Program-made: the position numbers and the translations under genes | Part shown: positions 1 through 8,907 of the stretch, in pieces | Layout: the number at the start of each line of letters is the position of its first letter | Numbering within the stretch: position 1 is the stretch's first letter | Assembly (NCBI GenBank): GCA_945869265.1 | Contig: CAMBOI010000033.1 | Span: 1 to 34,318, forward strand | Origin: an uncultured Prevotella sp. | GTDB taxonomy: Bacteria > Bacteroidota > Bacteroidia > Bacteroidales > Bacteroidaceae | Length of the DNA: 34,318 nucleotides | Reading direction: 5' to 3' | Notes under the pieces: model-generated | Seen by the model: only the letters and a program-made list of their open reading frames with translations | Database searches by the model: none | Told to the model about the DNA's origin: nothing

Positions 1-55
1 CGAACTGCTCTACACGGTTTTGCAGACCGTTACCTAACCGATCGGCCAAGGTACC
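1..55 (-). tRNA. tRNA-Cys(GCA), 3' end cut by window edge
   Basis: Read on the minus strand from position 55, the sequence folds as a tRNA. The acceptor 5' strand is GGTACCT, followed by a short D arm. A perfect 5-bp anticodon stem (ACGGT/ACCGT) encloses the loop CTGCAAA, so the anticodon is GCA (cysteine). The T arm begins (AGCAG-TTCG) and then runs off the left edge, so the 3' acceptor strand cannot be checked. A canonical Bacteroidetes promoter lies just upstream (75-106). Confidence 0.85.
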
Positions 56-74
56 TTGTTCTTGTTTGCGGGTG

Positions 75-106
75 CAAAGGTACAACAAAAAAATGGAATC
101 ACCAAA
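75..106 (-). promoter_or_regulatory. tRNA-Cys promoter
   Basis: On the minus strand a -33 TTTG (103-106) and a -7 TACCTTTG (75-82) are separated by 20 bp, the Bacteroidetes housekeeping promoter form. The -7 box and the bases after it match those of the tRNA-Arg promoter at 23195-23226. Confidence 0.75.
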
Positions 107-131
107 TATTTTTGCTATTTTTTTCACTTTT

Positions 132-1109
132 TTATCGCAAACGCAAGGAATCACCCACTTTTAGCTGATAATCCGGAGAAAGTTTGTTCATTTTATAGAG
201 ATACTTCAGGCGGATATTGTAGAGCTGGGCGATGCTGTACATCGACTCGCCGGCACGCACATAATGCAGGCGACCCTTATAGCTCTTGGGGGCACGCTTT
301 GCCTTCTTCTGAAGATAGATAATCTCGCCAGTGACAAGGTCGTCGCGCTTGTCGCGCTCGTTGTACTTTGCCAACTTGCGATAGGAGATGCCTAGTTCAT
401 CGGCAAGACTGCGGAAGGTGTCGCCCTTGCGTACCTTAATATAATAGTTGCCGTTGAAGGTGTGGATGGCATGAAGGTTGTTGTTGCGGGCATGGTCGCG
501 ACTGTGACGGGCGAAGAACTTGTCGTAGCTCTTGGCACGGTCGTAGCGGTCGAGCTTGTAGAGCTGGATGATATCTATCAGTTTGTCGGCATAACGGGGA
601 TTGGTGGCATAACCGGCAGCCTTGAGTCCGCGTGCCCATCCCTTATAGTCGGTGACCGAGAGTTTGAAAAGACTGCGATAGCGCTGTCCCGTGGCGAGAA
701 ACTTGGAGTGATCCTCGTAGCTCTCGTAGGCATTTTTGTAGGCACGGAAACATTCGCCCTTGGCATCGTCGTCGTGATAGGTGGTGCGGCCTGTCCAGCC
801 ATGACACTTGATGCCAAAGTGATTGTTGCCCTTGCGGGTGAGCTCGCTCCTGCCCGCCCCCGACTCAAACACGCCCTGAGCAAGGGTGATGCTTGCGGGT
901 ATGCGGTATTTTTGCATCTGCTCGATGGCGAGATCCTTATATTGGTCGATGTATTCCTGATAGGCGGAGTTCCATTTCATCTGTGCCGACAAAGAAGACG
1001 GCATCAAGAAAAGAATAGCAAAAAGAGATAAAAAGACGATTGTCTTTAACTCCCTTAAACTCCTTGAACTCCTTAAAATTCTATATAAAATAATTGTCTT
1101 TCTTCTCAT
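132..1109 (-). CDS. Glucosaminidase with two LysM domains
   Basis: A 325-residue secreted cell-wall hydrolase. Residues 1-43 form a basic stretch, a hydrophobic core and a cleavage-like end (LSAQ). Residues about 50-190 are a GH73-type glucosaminidase domain with the probable catalytic Glu82 in GVFESGAGRSEL, followed by NHFGIKC. Two LysM peptidoglycan-binding domains follow at about 222-269 (VRKGDTFRSLADELG) and 281-325 (VRAGESMYSIAQLYN). The family hydrolyses glycan strands of peptidoglycan. It is divergently transcribed from cdd; minus-strand TATTTTTG (1139-1146) is a plausible -7 box. The N-terminus before the hydrophobic segment is long for a signal peptide, so a later start is possible. 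Confidence 0.88.
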   Translation of the reverse strand: MRRKTIILYRILRSSRSLRELKTIVFLSLFAILFLMPSSLSAQMKWNSAYQEYIDQYKDLAIEQMQKYRIPASITLAQGVFESGAGRSELTRKGNNHFGIKCHGWTGRTTYHDDDAKGECFRAYKNAYESYEDHSKFLATGQRYRSLFKLSVTDYKGWARGLKAAGYATNPRYADKLIDIIQLYKLDRYDRAKSYDKFFARHSRDHARNNNLHAIHTFNGNYYIKVRKGDTFRSLADELGISYRKLAKYNERDKRDDLVTGEIIYLQKKAKRAPKSYKGRLHYVRAGESMYSIAQLYNIRLKYLYKMNKLSPDYQLKVGDSLRLR

Positions 1110-1179
1110 CTGATTTCTTAAATAAACTATTCAAGTTGCAAAAATACTCAAAATATTTCACATAAAGCAATTTTTTTAT

Positions 1180-1187
1180 TATTTTTG
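1180..1187 (+). promoter_or_regulatory. Probable -7 box of cdd
   Basis: TATTTTTG fits TAnnTTTG and lies 19 bp before the cdd start. The -33 position, 20 bp upstream (1156-1159), reads TTTC, one mismatch from TTTG. Confidence 0.45.
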
Positions 1188-1206
1188 CAAGAAAATTAGG
1201 TTTATT

Positions 1207-1683
1207 ATGGAAGCTAAGAACATAAATGTAACTATTTGCGTGGCAAAATACGATGAACTCGACGAAAATGACCGTTCATTGGTGGATATGGCTGTAGAGG
1301 CCACAGAGAGGTCGTATGCACCCTACTCCATGTTTAACGTTGGGGCGGCAGTGAGGCTTGACAACGGTGTGACCATACCGGGATGCAATCAGGAGAACGC
1401 TGCCTTCGGTGTGACGATATGTGCCGAGCGCAGTGCCTTGTTTGCTGCCGGCGCACAATATCCACATGCGAAGGTGGAGGCTATCGCCATAGCCGCAAGG
1501 AATGCCGACGGACTGCTTGACGAACCGATATCTCCATGCGGTACTTGCCGCCAGGCTATGGTGGAGACGGAGAAGAGAAGCGGCATGAAGATGCACATAC
1601 TGCTATACGGCAGGAAATACATCTATGTCATTGACGGAATTGCCGGGTTGCTGCCACTTACCTTCTGCGACGAGCAGCTCTGA
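1207..1683 (+). CDS. cdd: Cytidine deaminase
   Basis: A 158-residue homotetrameric-type cytidine deaminase, which hydrolyses cytidine or deoxycytidine to uridine or deoxyuridine in pyrimidine salvage. The zinc site is complete: CAE (Cys72, Glu74 as proton shuttle) and PCGTC (Cys111, Cys114). Substrate-binding NVGAA (44-48) and ENAAFG are also present. Length is close to the family norm plus a short N-terminal extension. It is a single gene on the plus strand, converging on the minus-strand lipoprotein gene; the two coding regions overlap by 26 bp at their 3' ends. Confidence 0.95.
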   Translation: MEAKNINVTICVAKYDELDENDRSLVDMAVEATERSYAPYSMFNVGAAVRLDNGVTIPGCNQENAAFGVTICAERSALFAAGAQYPHAKVEAIAIAARNADGLLDEPISPCGTCRQAMVETEKRSGMKMHILLYGRKYIYVIDGIAGLLPLTFCDEQL

Positions 1684-3106
1684 AGGGGGCTGCCGATGGT
1701 GCCTCGGGAGCTATCCATTCATAACAACCGATGGATGGAGTTAGGGCTGAACGGCGATTGCCGTCGCGGTCGATAGTCAACGACGGTAGAGGCAGGGCCT
1801 TGCCGATGGCTGTGGAAAGGGAGTCGAGATGGAAGTCATAGACGAGATTGTCGATGTCGAGCAACTTGAAGTGCATCTCGCCATTAAGGCTGTCCTTGGG
1901 AGTTTCGAGAACGGACATGGGGAATTTCTCGGCGGCAACAACTGAATCCTCGATTATTGTGCGCACGATAGAATGATCGAAACTGAAGTCAAGGCTGTCG
2001 GTGAGGAAAACGTCTTCATCATATCCCGTGACAAGGCAATTAGTGAAGGAAGCCTTGGAATCGGATAGTTGGACAGCCAGTCCCCTGTTGGCATCAAAGG
2101 GATAGAACTGAGCGAATGTGCTGAAGGTGACGTTAGCCTGCGACCTATAGAGATAAAGACAGTCGGCAAGGGTGTTGCTAATAAGCGTGTTCGCCATAGA
2201 GATATTACTGTGGAATGCCGCAAAACCATAGCCCTTGCAATTATGAATGGTGACATTAGCGAGCGAGAGATTGGGAGTGTCGCAAATATCAACAGAATCG
2301 CAGAGGATGGCATCCATGGCACTGTGAAGGTCGAGATACCTGAGAGAGTTGCCTGACGATGAGCCAAAGAAATGTATGCCGCGCCATTGACCGCTGACAC
2401 GGTCGTAGGGCAGATAGTCGAACATATTGTCGAGACGGTCGCCACGCAGCACCACATCTTGTCCCGGTTGACCACTGATTTCCAGAGTGCCATACACATC
2501 TATACCAGCCGTACTTCCAAAATACAAAACCGTGGGTGAGAGGATAGATAATGTGGCGGCAGAATCAACACGAATGCCCCTACGCACAACTACGGGTTTG
2601 GACGAGGCAATGGTTGTATTCTTGCTGACGCGAAGAGAATCATACAAGACCGCATCCCAACTCCATGCCCTGAGATTCACTTTCTGCTCCACTCCGCTTT
2701 GGAGGCGGAATGAGAGATTGTCCTCGATAAGCTGGGGGACATCAGAGCCGTTGATTTGCGATGTCAACTCGACGAACACCCTTATACTGTCGCCCTTGCG
2801 CACCTCGATATCCTGCGCCTGACTACCTGTGCTGTTGTCGAGATAGATGCCATCGACATTCACGCGGAAACCGGTTTGATTGCCATGCTCAAGGCGCACC
2901 TGACTCACCCGAAGTCCATCGGAGGAGCGGTTGTATGCCCAAAAGCCATAAGTGCGAGTGGGAACAGTGCTGAACACGGTGTCGAGCGACAAGGTGTCGC
3001 AAGCAAATGACAACAAGTCGCCACGGCTCGTGGAAAACGAGTCGTCGTCGGAGCACGACGATAATATCGTGGACACAGACAATAGGATATAAAAAAGCCG
3101 TTTCAT
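1658..3106 (-). CDS. Lipoprotein, right-handed beta-helix-like
   Basis: A 482-residue probable surface or periplasmic lipoprotein. The signal peptide ends in a lipobox-like LSSC at residues 15-18, followed by acidic SDDD. The middle part contains short repeated strands with spaced hydrophobics and Asn/Ser/Asp turns (for example YLYRSQANVTFSTF), as in right-handed parallel beta-helix repeat proteins. No catalytic residues can be assigned. The start codon lies inside a terminator-like hairpin (3096-3124) downstream of rubrerythrin, so expression may depend on readthrough. The 3' end overlaps cdd by 26 bp, convergently. Confidence 0.8.
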   Translation of the reverse strand: MKRLFYILLSVSTILSSCSDDDSFSTSRGDLLSFACDTLSLDTVFSTVPTRTYGFWAYNRSSDGLRVSQVRLEHGNQTGFRVNVDGIYLDNSTGSQAQDIEVRKGDSIRVFVELTSQINGSDVPQLIEDNLSFRLQSGVEQKVNLRAWSWDAVLYDSLRVSKNTTIASSKPVVVRRGIRVDSAATLSILSPTVLYFGSTAGIDVYGTLEISGQPGQDVVLRGDRLDNMFDYLPYDRVSGQWRGIHFFGSSSGNSLRYLDLHSAMDAILCDSVDICDTPNLSLANVTIHNCKGYGFAAFHSNISMANTLISNTLADCLYLYRSQANVTFSTFAQFYPFDANRGLAVQLSDSKASFTNCLVTGYDEDVFLTDSLDFSFDHSIVRTIIEDSVVAAEKFPMSVLETPKDSLNGEMHFKLLDIDNLVYDFHLDSLSTAIGKALPLPSLTIDRDGNRRSALTPSIGCYEWIAPEAPSAAPFRAARRRR

Positions 3107-3124
3107 CTATAAGACAAAACGGCT
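3091..3124 (-). terminator. Intrinsic terminator over a start codon
   Basis: Read leftward, an 8-bp stem (AGCCGTTT/AAACGGCT, arms 3117-3124 and 3096-3103) with a 13-nt loop is followed by a six-T tract (3091-3096). It lies 33 bp beyond the rubrerythrin stop codon and fits an intrinsic terminator. The loop holds the ATG (3104-3106) of the downstream lipoprotein gene and the descending arm encodes its codons 2-3. Confidence 0.7.
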
Positions 3125-3156
3125 CTGTTATGAAATTATTGTGTCAAACAGAACAA

Positions 3157-3714
3157 TTATTTCTTAAAGTAGCGGGCATAGAGACCCATAAAGCCTGCGC
3201 AGTGGCGTGCCTCGTCCTTAGCCATCTCATGAACAGTGTCGTGAGTAGCGTCCATACCGGCAGCCTTGGCATTCTTGGCGATACGGAACTTGTCCTCGCA
3301 AGCACCCTTCTCAGCAGCGATACGAGCCTCAAGGTTGGCCTTGGTGTTGCCCAGAACGTCGCCAAGCAGTTCGGCAAACTTAGAAGCATGCTCAGCCTCC
3401 TCGAATGCATAACGCTTGTAAGCCTCGGCGATTTCGGGATAACCCTCGCGGTCGGCCTGACGGCTCATGGCAAGATACATTCCAACCTCTGTGCACTCAC
3501 CATTGAAGTGAGCCTCGAGATCCTTGATCATTTCCTCGTTAGCACCCTCGTTGCGAGCTGCACCAAGAACGTGCATGGTGGCGAAATTTGCCTCACCGTC
3601 ATCAGCGAGTTCGGTGAACTTAGATGCTGGAGCCTTACACAATGGGCACTTCTCAGGTGCTGCCTCGCCCTCATATATGTATCCACATACGGAGCAGATA
3701 AACTTTTTCTTCAT
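3157..3714 (-). CDS. rbr: Rubrerythrin (reverse domain order)
   Basis: A 185-residue non-haem di-iron peroxidase. The rubredoxin-like iron site is N-terminal (CSVCGY at residues 8-13 and CPLC at about 23-26), followed by a ferritin-like four-helix domain with paired Glu and ExxH-type motifs ([32 protein letters not shown]). This order matches the reverse-rubrerythrin subgroup, which uses NADH-linked electrons to reduce hydrogen peroxide in anaerobes. It has its own promoter (3777-3808) and a terminator-like hairpin at its end, so it is probably monocistronic or only partly cotranscribed with the lipoprotein gene. Confidence 0.95.
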   Translation of the reverse strand: MKKKFICSVCGYIYEGEAAPEKCPLCKAPASKFTELADDGEANFATMHVLGAARNEGANEEMIKDLEAHFNGECTEVGMYLAMSRQADREGYPEIAEAYKRYAFEEAEHASKFAELLGDVLGNTKANLEARIAAEKGACEDKFRIAKNAKAAGMDATHDTVHEMAKDEARHCAGFMGLYARYFKK

Positions 3715-3776
3715 AATAGTGTTGTTTTTTTAAAATGTTATACCTAAAAATTATTATCAATTCTGCAATTTTGCTG

Positions 3777-3808
3777 CAAAGATAATAAATATCACCTTTA
3801 TATGCAAG
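3777..3808 (-). promoter_or_regulatory. Rubrerythrin promoter
   Basis: The minus-strand -7 TATCTTTG (3777-3784) is preceded, after 20 bp, by CTTG (3805-3808), one mismatch from the -33 TTTG. It lies 62 bp upstream of the rbr start. No separate operator palindrome was seen. Confidence 0.6.
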
Positions 3809-3831
3809 CTTTTTCACATTATTTAGCCGAA

Positions 3832-4677
3832 TTATCGTTTCTTTACGGGCACAGTGTCGCCTTTGAGCCTCAAATGTGACTTGATTTGGGGTATCTTGTC
3901 CCCCACAGCCTTGATGAGAAGTACTGCCACCTGATTGGCGCCATATATATTATAATGTGTGTTGTCCCAACGACCTTTGGGAAGCGACGGATGCTCGCCG
4001 GGGGCGAATATCATGTGGAGCTTCTTGGATGCCTCGCGCCCCAGACCTTGTTCGAGTTCGTGGGTGATGGCATTGGCATCAATGAACACCACGCCCATCT
4101 CCTTTGCCACATTAGCTGGGGCAAGGCGATAGTCGCCATGGGTGTCGTAGAGTGTGTCGCCCTCAAGGACCTTGTTGCCCGACTTGGCATCGAGATTGCG
4201 CAACTTCTCGTCGTCGTCGTTCTTCTGTACTTTTAATGCAAAATTGCGGCGGACAACGGCGTTGAACAATACTGGAATACCACCCTTGGAGCGGGTGTCG
4301 TTGACAAACTTGCGCAGATTGTCGTCGAAGGTGGAGCCTGGGTCTGTGTGACGATCAGGCTGGGGTTTCTCGTCGTTATGTCCAAACTGAATAAAGACAT
4401 AATCGCCAGGCTTGATCTTGGCGAGCACCTTGTCCCATCGTCCCTCGTTGATGAAACTCTTGGAGGAGCGACCGTTGACGGCGTGGTTGTCAACAACGAC
4501 ATTATTGTCGAAATACTGCTGGAGCACCATGCCCCAACCGCGTTCCTGCTTGCCACCGGTGGTGTCCTTGTTGGCCATAGTGGAGTCGCCTATCATGAAC
4601 ACGGTGAAATCGTGTTCTTTGTTGAACGACATGCTTAATACTACGAGGGCTATTATGCCCAGAATCATTTTCTTCAT
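3832..4677 (-). CDS. SGNH hydrolase, rhamnogalacturonan acetylesterase-like
   Basis: A 281-residue secreted SGNH/GDSL esterase. An N-terminal hydrophobic signal segment (residues 1-18) precedes block I (IGDSTM, nucleophile Ser), a glycine block (NGRSSKSF), block III (FGHND) and the catalytic Asp-His pair in DNTHYNIYG near the C-terminus. The arrangement matches the RhgT/YesT-type rhamnogalacturonan acetylesterases (carbohydrate esterase family 12), which remove acetyl groups from pectin. Exact substrate is inferred from family resemblance only. No polysaccharide-utilisation neighbours are present. Upstream is repeat DNA (4701-4998). Confidence 0.85.
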   Translation of the reverse strand: MKKMILGIIALVVLSMSFNKEHDFTVFMIGDSTMANKDTTGGKQERGWGMVLQQYFDNNVVVDNHAVNGRSSKSFINEGRWDKVLAKIKPGDYVFIQFGHNDEKPQPDRHTDPGSTFDDNLRKFVNDTRSKGGIPVLFNAVVRRNFALKVQKNDDDEKLRNLDAKSGNKVLEGDTLYDTHGDYRLAPANVAKEMGVVFIDANAITHELEQGLGREASKKLHMIFAPGEHPSLPKGRWDNTHYNIYGANQVAVLLIKAVGDKIPQIKSHLRLKGDTVPVKKR

Positions 4678-4700
4678 TGTTTTATCTACAGATTAATTTT

Positions 4701-4759
4701 TTGTCCACTGAGTTTATTTTGTCCACTGAGTTTTTTTGTCCACAGATTTGCACAGATTT
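4701..4759. repeat. Short tandem GTCCAC repeat
   Basis: The segment TTTTGTCCACTGAG occurs twice about 18 bp apart (ending near 4712 and 4730), followed by a third degenerate unit beginning GTCCACAG. It sits directly upstream of the SGNH hydrolase gene and adjoins the MITE-like element. No coding potential was seen. Confidence 0.6.
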
Positions 4760-4762
4760 CAT

Positions 4763-4998
4763 TTTTTAGGCACGGAAAGACACGGCTTTTTTTAAAAGAC
4801 ACGGCTTGGCTGCGCATTGATATTTTACACGGCACTTCGTGATTACGGCTTGCTTCGCAAGATCACAGCTTAGTTTGTTTTTCTGAGCAAACGAGCCGTG
4901 TCTATACTTTAGTATAGCCTTTAAACTAAATAAGCCATTCCCATCGCGCAGCCCAGCCGTGCCTTTTTTTAAAAGCCGTGGCCATCCGTGCCTAAAAA
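4763..4998. repeat. MITE-like element with ~53-bp inverted repeats
   Basis: The left arm (4763-4815, TTTTTAGGCACGG...TGCGC) is an imperfect reverse complement of the right arm (4946-4998, GCGCAGCC...CCGTGCCTAAAAA). The ~130-bp core holds a smaller palindrome (CTATAC-TTTA-GTATAG). The 236-bp unit encodes no protein. A right-half copy is at 9178-9284. It fills most of the 347-bp gene-free gap between hisS and the SGNH hydrolase. Confidence 0.65.
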
Positions 4999-5024
4999 TC
5001 TTCTTCCGTGCCTGGAATAAATTC

Positions 5025-6389
5025 CTAATTCCTCAGGATTTCAACCATTTCATCGGGAGAGATGAGCTGCTGCTCGCCTGTGACCATGTTTTTGAAAGTA
5101 ATCTTGCCTTGGGCAATCTCGTTCTCTCCTGCAATGGCGACATACGGTATGGACTTGGCATTGGCATAGCTCATCTGCTTTTTCATCTTGGCTGCATCGG
5201 GATAAATCTCGGTGCGAATACCAGCAGCACGGGCTTTTGCCACAAGAGGCAGGCAATATGCCGTTTCCTTGGCTCCGAAATTGACGAAGAGGAGTTGGGT
5301 GCTTGTCACTGCCTCCTTAGGATAGAGGTCGAGGGCATTGAGCACGTCGTAGATACGGTCGGCACCGAAACTGATGCCTACACCGCTGATGCCCGGCATG
5401 CCAAAGATACCAGTGAGATTGTCGTAGCGTCCGCCACCCGTGATACTGCCCATAGGTGTGTCGAGAGCCTTGACCTCGAAGATGGCACCTGTATAGTAGT
5501 TAAGACCACGGGCAAGGGTGAGGTCGAGCTGTATCTCGTTCTTCAATCCCACTGTCTTGAGGGTGTCGAGAATAAAGGCGGTCTCCTCCACTCCCTTGAG
5601 TCCTATCTCACTGTCTTTAAGCACCTCGCGTATCACGTTGAGCTTCTGGTCGTTATCTCCTGATAGTTGGATAATCGGTTGAAGTTTCTCAATGGCAGAT
5701 TCGCTGATTCCATCGCTACGCAGTTCCTCGTTGACATTGTCAAGACCAATCTTGTCGAGTTTGTCGATTGCAACGGTGATATCCACGATTTTATCGGCTT
5801 CGCCTATCACTTCGGCAATACCCGTGAGAATCTTACGGTTGTTGATCTTGATCTGCACATTGACACCCAAGCGGGTGAACACGGTGTCGATAATCTGCAT
5901 CAGTTCAACCTCGTTGAGCAGGGAGTCGCTGCCAACAACATCGGCATCACACTGATAGAACTCTCGATAGCGACCACGCTGAGGACGGTCGGCACGCCAT
6001 ACGGGTTGAATCTGATAGCGTTTGAACGGCAACTGGAGTTCGTCGCGGTGCATGACAACATAGCGTGCGAAGGGCACGGTGAGGTCGTAGCGCAGTCCTT
6101 TCTCACAGATGCGGGCAGCAAGGCGCAGAGGATTGGCATCCTTGAGTTCGTCGTCGCCGACCTTGCTTAGGAAATCGCCACTGTTGAGCACCTTGAAGAG
6201 CAGTTTGTCGCCCTCCTCGCCATACTTGCCCATCAATGTCTGAAGGGTTTCCATGGCAGGAGTCTCTATCTGCTGAAAGCCATAGAGCGCATATACAGAG
6301 CGTATGGTGTCGAAGATATAGTTACGCTTAGACATCTCCTCGGGAGAGAAGTCGCGCGTACCCTTTGGAATATTCGGTTTCTGTGCCAT
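5025..6389 (-). CDS. hisS: Histidyl-tRNA synthetase
   Basis: A 454-residue class II aminoacyl-tRNA synthetase that charges tRNA-His. Motif 1 region (GTRDFSPEE at the N-terminus), motif 2 (Pro-Val-Trp-Arg followed by [10 protein letters not shown]), the histidine-specific [10 protein letters not shown] signature and motif 3 ([20 protein letters not shown]) are all visible. An anticodon-binding domain occupies about the last 95 residues. It starts 4 bp after purA ends, so fur, purA and hisS probably form one leftward operon. Length is normal for Bacteroidetes HisS. Confidence 0.97.
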   Translation of the reverse strand: MAQKPNIPKGTRDFSPEEMSKRNYIFDTIRSVYALYGFQQIETPAMETLQTLMGKYGEEGDKLLFKVLNSGDFLSKVGDDELKDANPLRLAARICEKGLRYDLTVPFARYVVMHRDELQLPFKRYQIQPVWRADRPQRGRYREFYQCDADVVGSDSLLNEVELMQIIDTVFTRLGVNVQIKINNRKILTGIAEVIGEADKIVDITVAIDKLDKIGLDNVNEELRSDGISESAIEKLQPIIQLSGDNDQKLNVIREVLKDSEIGLKGVEETAFILDTLKTVGLKNEIQLDLTLARGLNYYTGAIFEVKALDTPMGSITGGGRYDNLTGIFGMPGISGVGISFGADRIYDVLNALDLYPKEAVTSTQLLFVNFGAKETAYCLPLVAKARAAGIRTEIYPDAAKMKKQMSYANAKSIPYVAIAGENEIAQGKITFKNMVTGEQQLISPDEMVEILRN

Positions 6390-6393
6390 AGCC

Positions 6394-7665
6394 TTATTTC
6401 CTCTCTATTGTCTGTGCACGGTCGGGACCGATTGAGATGATGCATATAGGAGTCTCGAGTTCTGCCTCAAGGAACTTGATATAGTCGTTGAATTCCTTCG
6501 GGAACTGGTCCTCGCTTGTAAACTGTGTCATATCCGTCTTCCAACCTGGCAGCTCCTTATATACAGGTTCAATTCCTTCTTCAATATTATACGGGAAGTA
6601 GTTGATTTCCTTACCGTTCTGCTTGTAGGCAACACATGCCTTGATGGTGTCGAAGCCATCGAGGACATCGCTCTTCATCATGATGAGCTTGGTGACTCCG
6701 TTAACCATAATCGAATAGCGGAGAGCTACAAGGTCAATCCAACCACAGCGGCGCTCACGCCCCGTTACTGCACCGTATTCATGTCCAAGTTGGCGGATGG
6801 TGTCGCCTGTGGCATCAAAGAGTTCTGTGGGGAACGGACCTGCACCAACACGAGTGCAGTAGGCTTTCATAATACCATATACCTCACCTATGCGGTTAGG
6901 ACCGATGCCAAGACCGGTGCAGGCACCGGCACAGATGGTGTTGGAAGAGGTGACGAACGGATAGCTTCCGAAATCAACATCGAGCATTGTGCCCTGGGCA
7001 CCCTCGCAGAGGATAGACTTGCCCTCGCGCAACAGGCCGTTGATCTCATGTTCGGAATCAACAATATGGAATGAGCGGAGATATTCGATACCCTCCATCC
7101 ATTTCTTCTCAACCTCAGTGATGTCGTAGTCAAAGTTCATCGACTTGAGGATAGCCTCGTGGCGAGACTTGCACAGAGCATACTTCTCCTGGAAGTTCTC
7201 GAAGATATCACCAACACGCAAACCGTTGCGCGATACCTTGTCGGTATAGGTAGGACCGATACCCTTTCCCGTCGTACCCACCTTGCTCTTACCCTTGGCA
7301 GCCTCGTAGGCAGCGTCGAGCACACGATGGGTTGGCATGATGAGATGAGCCTTGCGCGAGATGTGAAGGCGTGAACGCAATTCATGACCACTTGCCTCCA
7401 ATGCCTTTGCCTCATCCATAAAAAGGTCGGGAGCAAGAACGACACCATTGCCGATGATATTAACCTTGCCACCCTGGAAAATACCTGAGGGAATGCTGCG
7501 CAGAACATATTTCTGACCTTCGAATTCCAATGTGTGACCTGCATTTGGGCCACCTTGGAAACGTGCAACCACATCATAACGCGGGGTCAATACATCGACC
7601 ACTTTTCCTTTTCCTTCATCGCCCCACTGCAAACCGAGCAGGACGTCAACTTTACCTTTGTTCAT
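6394..7665 (-). CDS. purA: Adenylosuccinate synthetase
   Basis: A 423-residue GTP-dependent enzyme joining IMP and aspartate, the first step from IMP to AMP. The GTP-binding loop GDEGKGK is at residues 15-21 and GPNAGH at about 39-44; the IMP-binding [17 protein letters not shown] and VGAGPFPTE segments are present, as is TGRERRCGW. It overlaps the fur-family gene upstream by 14 bp and is followed by hisS after 4 bp, which suggests translational coupling in a fur-purA-hisS operon. Confidence 0.97.
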   Translation of the reverse strand: MNKGKVDVLLGLQWGDEGKGKVVDVLTPRYDVVARFQGGPNAGHTLEFEGQKYVLRSIPSGIFQGGKVNIIGNGVVLAPDLFMDEAKALEASGHELRSRLHISRKAHLIMPTHRVLDAAYEAAKGKSKVGTTGKGIGPTYTDKVSRNGLRVGDIFENFQEKYALCKSRHEAILKSMNFDYDITEVEKKWMEGIEYLRSFHIVDSEHEINGLLREGKSILCEGAQGTMLDVDFGSYPFVTSSNTICAGACTGLGIGPNRIGEVYGIMKAYCTRVGAGPFPTELFDATGDTIRQLGHEYGAVTGRERRCGWIDLVALRYSIMVNGVTKLIMMKSDVLDGFDTIKACVAYKQNGKEINYFPYNIEEGIEPVYKELPGWKTDMTQFTSEDQFPKEFNDYIKFLEAELETPICIISIGPDRAQTIERK

Positions 7666-8182
7666 TTCTCTGTATTTTTTTATTTTGTTTCTTTTCTGTT
7701 TTCTTTTGGCGGGTCAATTGGGCTTGACACTTACTGCATACTCCATAGATATACATGGCGAATGCCTCGGGGCGAAAACGCTTTAACTTCACCTGCGTAA
7801 ACTCGTTTTCCATAAGCTGTGCAGGTATCTCGGTGACCTTGCCACATAACGTGCACACCTGATGGATATGGTTGCCACTGTTATAGCAAGGTTCGTATTT
7901 GGTCTTGCCCTGGATATTATGACGCAACACGAGCCTCAACTCCAGAAACAGGCGCATGGTGTTGTAAAGCGTAGGCCTGCTAACCGGGAAATTCTTCTCA
8001 GTGACGAGATATGCCGAGAGTTCATCTAGACTGAAATGAACATTTATGCCAAACACAGCCTCCAAGATAGCATAGCGCTCAGGGGTTTTGCGATGGTTGT
8101 TCATCTCAAGATAACTGTCAAGTTGTGATCTTGCAGCCACAAGGGCTTCTTTTCTTAGTTTCTCGCGCATAAATCTGACCAA
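7652..8182 (-). CDS. Fur-family transcriptional regulator
   Basis: A 176-residue winged-helix metalloregulator. Residues about 20-95 form the DNA-binding domain (RKTPERYAILEAVF, then SRPTLYNTMRLFLEL as recognition helix). The dimerisation domain carries the family metal-site pattern NHIHQVCTLCG and a second CSKC pair, so a structural zinc site is likely. The C-terminal tail is Lys/Gln/Arg-rich. The protein could be Fur, PerR or Zur; the sequence alone does not decide. A -7 box (8200-8207) puts the expected transcript start about 11 nt before this ATG; Met5 is an alternative start with a longer leader. It overlaps purA by 14 bp. Confidence 0.9.
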   Translation of the reverse strand: MVRFMREKLRKEALVAARSQLDSYLEMNNHRKTPERYAILEAVFGINVHFSLDELSAYLVTEKNFPVSRPTLYNTMRLFLELRLVLRHNIQGKTKYEPCYNSGNHIHQVCTLCGKVTEIPAQLMENEFTQVKLKRFRPEAFAMYIYGVCSKCQAQLTRQKKTEKKQNKKIQRNEQR

Positions 8183-8199
8183 TATTTCATTTCACGGCA

Positions 8200-8207
8200 C
8201 AAAATTA
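8200..8207 (-). promoter_or_regulatory. -7 box of fur-purA-hisS
   Basis: Minus-strand TAATTTTG fits TAnnTTTG. About 21 bp upstream is ATTG (8229-8232), one mismatch from TTTG. It is the only promoter-like site seen ahead of the three-gene block. Confidence 0.5.
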
Positions 8208-8239
8208 CGAAAAATCCTGCAATTCACGCAATAATTAGT

Positions 8240-8857
8240 CTAAAAAACATCTAAATTGACACTTTTCATTGCAGTTTTCGCCAATCTTTCATATACAAGT
8301 CCCAAATCGGCAAACCTTATGACGCATGTGACAGCGGCTTTCCTCACTGCAATCGACTCACCCTTAATGGCGGCTATAGCCTGGTCGAGAAACTCGTTGA
8401 TGCCCCTCTCATTGGGTTCCTGCCCCTTCATGAAGAGGCGTGAGAGCACATGAAATCCACATATCTGATAGATAGGTATTGGCGATGCCATCCATTGGTA
8501 GGCTTTGTCGGCTGCAAATGGGAGATATTGGTAGAGATTGAACGAAGCCATCTCTGCCATCTCCAACGAGGTGGTCTGCTCCATCCATATATCCACTATC
8601 TCGGGTAGCATCTCGTCGGCAGGCATAACCATTGTGGCGAGGATCTTACATTCCCTCACGTCTTCCTTCCATAAGGCTATGGCGAGGTCTCGGTTCTTGC
8701 CTATCTCCTTTGCCTTAGCCTTGAGCATTGGTAGCGATGCGCCCCAATTGACATGATACTCCAGTCCCTTGTCGCGCATTGACTGTGCCGCCACGCCGTT
8801 CATCATCAGGCGGAACGACCGCTTTATCTCTTTCAGTTGTTCGTTTATATCATTCAT
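8240..8857 (-). CDS. AlkD-like DNA alkylation repair protein
   Basis: A 205-residue all-helical protein resembling the HEAT-repeat DNA glycosylase family (AlkC/AlkD). Recognisable segments are LGASLPMLKAKAKEIGK-like near residue 40, LALWKEDVRECKILATM-like near 65 and VRKAAVTCVIRFADLG near 180. Members excise alkylated purines (3-methyladenine, 7-methylguanine). Catalytic residues cannot be assigned confidently without an alignment, so activity is inferred. It stands alone between the fur operon and a 452-bp repeat-rich gap. Confidence 0.7.
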   Translation of the reverse strand: MNDINEQLKEIKRSFRLMMNGVAAQSMRDKGLEYHVNWGASLPMLKAKAKEIGKNRDLAIALWKEDVRECKILATMVMPADEMLPEIVDIWMEQTTSLEMAEMASFNLYQYLPFAADKAYQWMASPIPIYQICGFHVLSRLFMKGQEPNERGINEFLDQAIAAIKGESIAVRKAAVTCVIRFADLGLVYERLAKTAMKSVNLDVF

Positions 8858-8907
8858 TCTTTCAATATTTCAATATTTCAATATTAAATCTTCAGACCCT
8901 TTGACTC

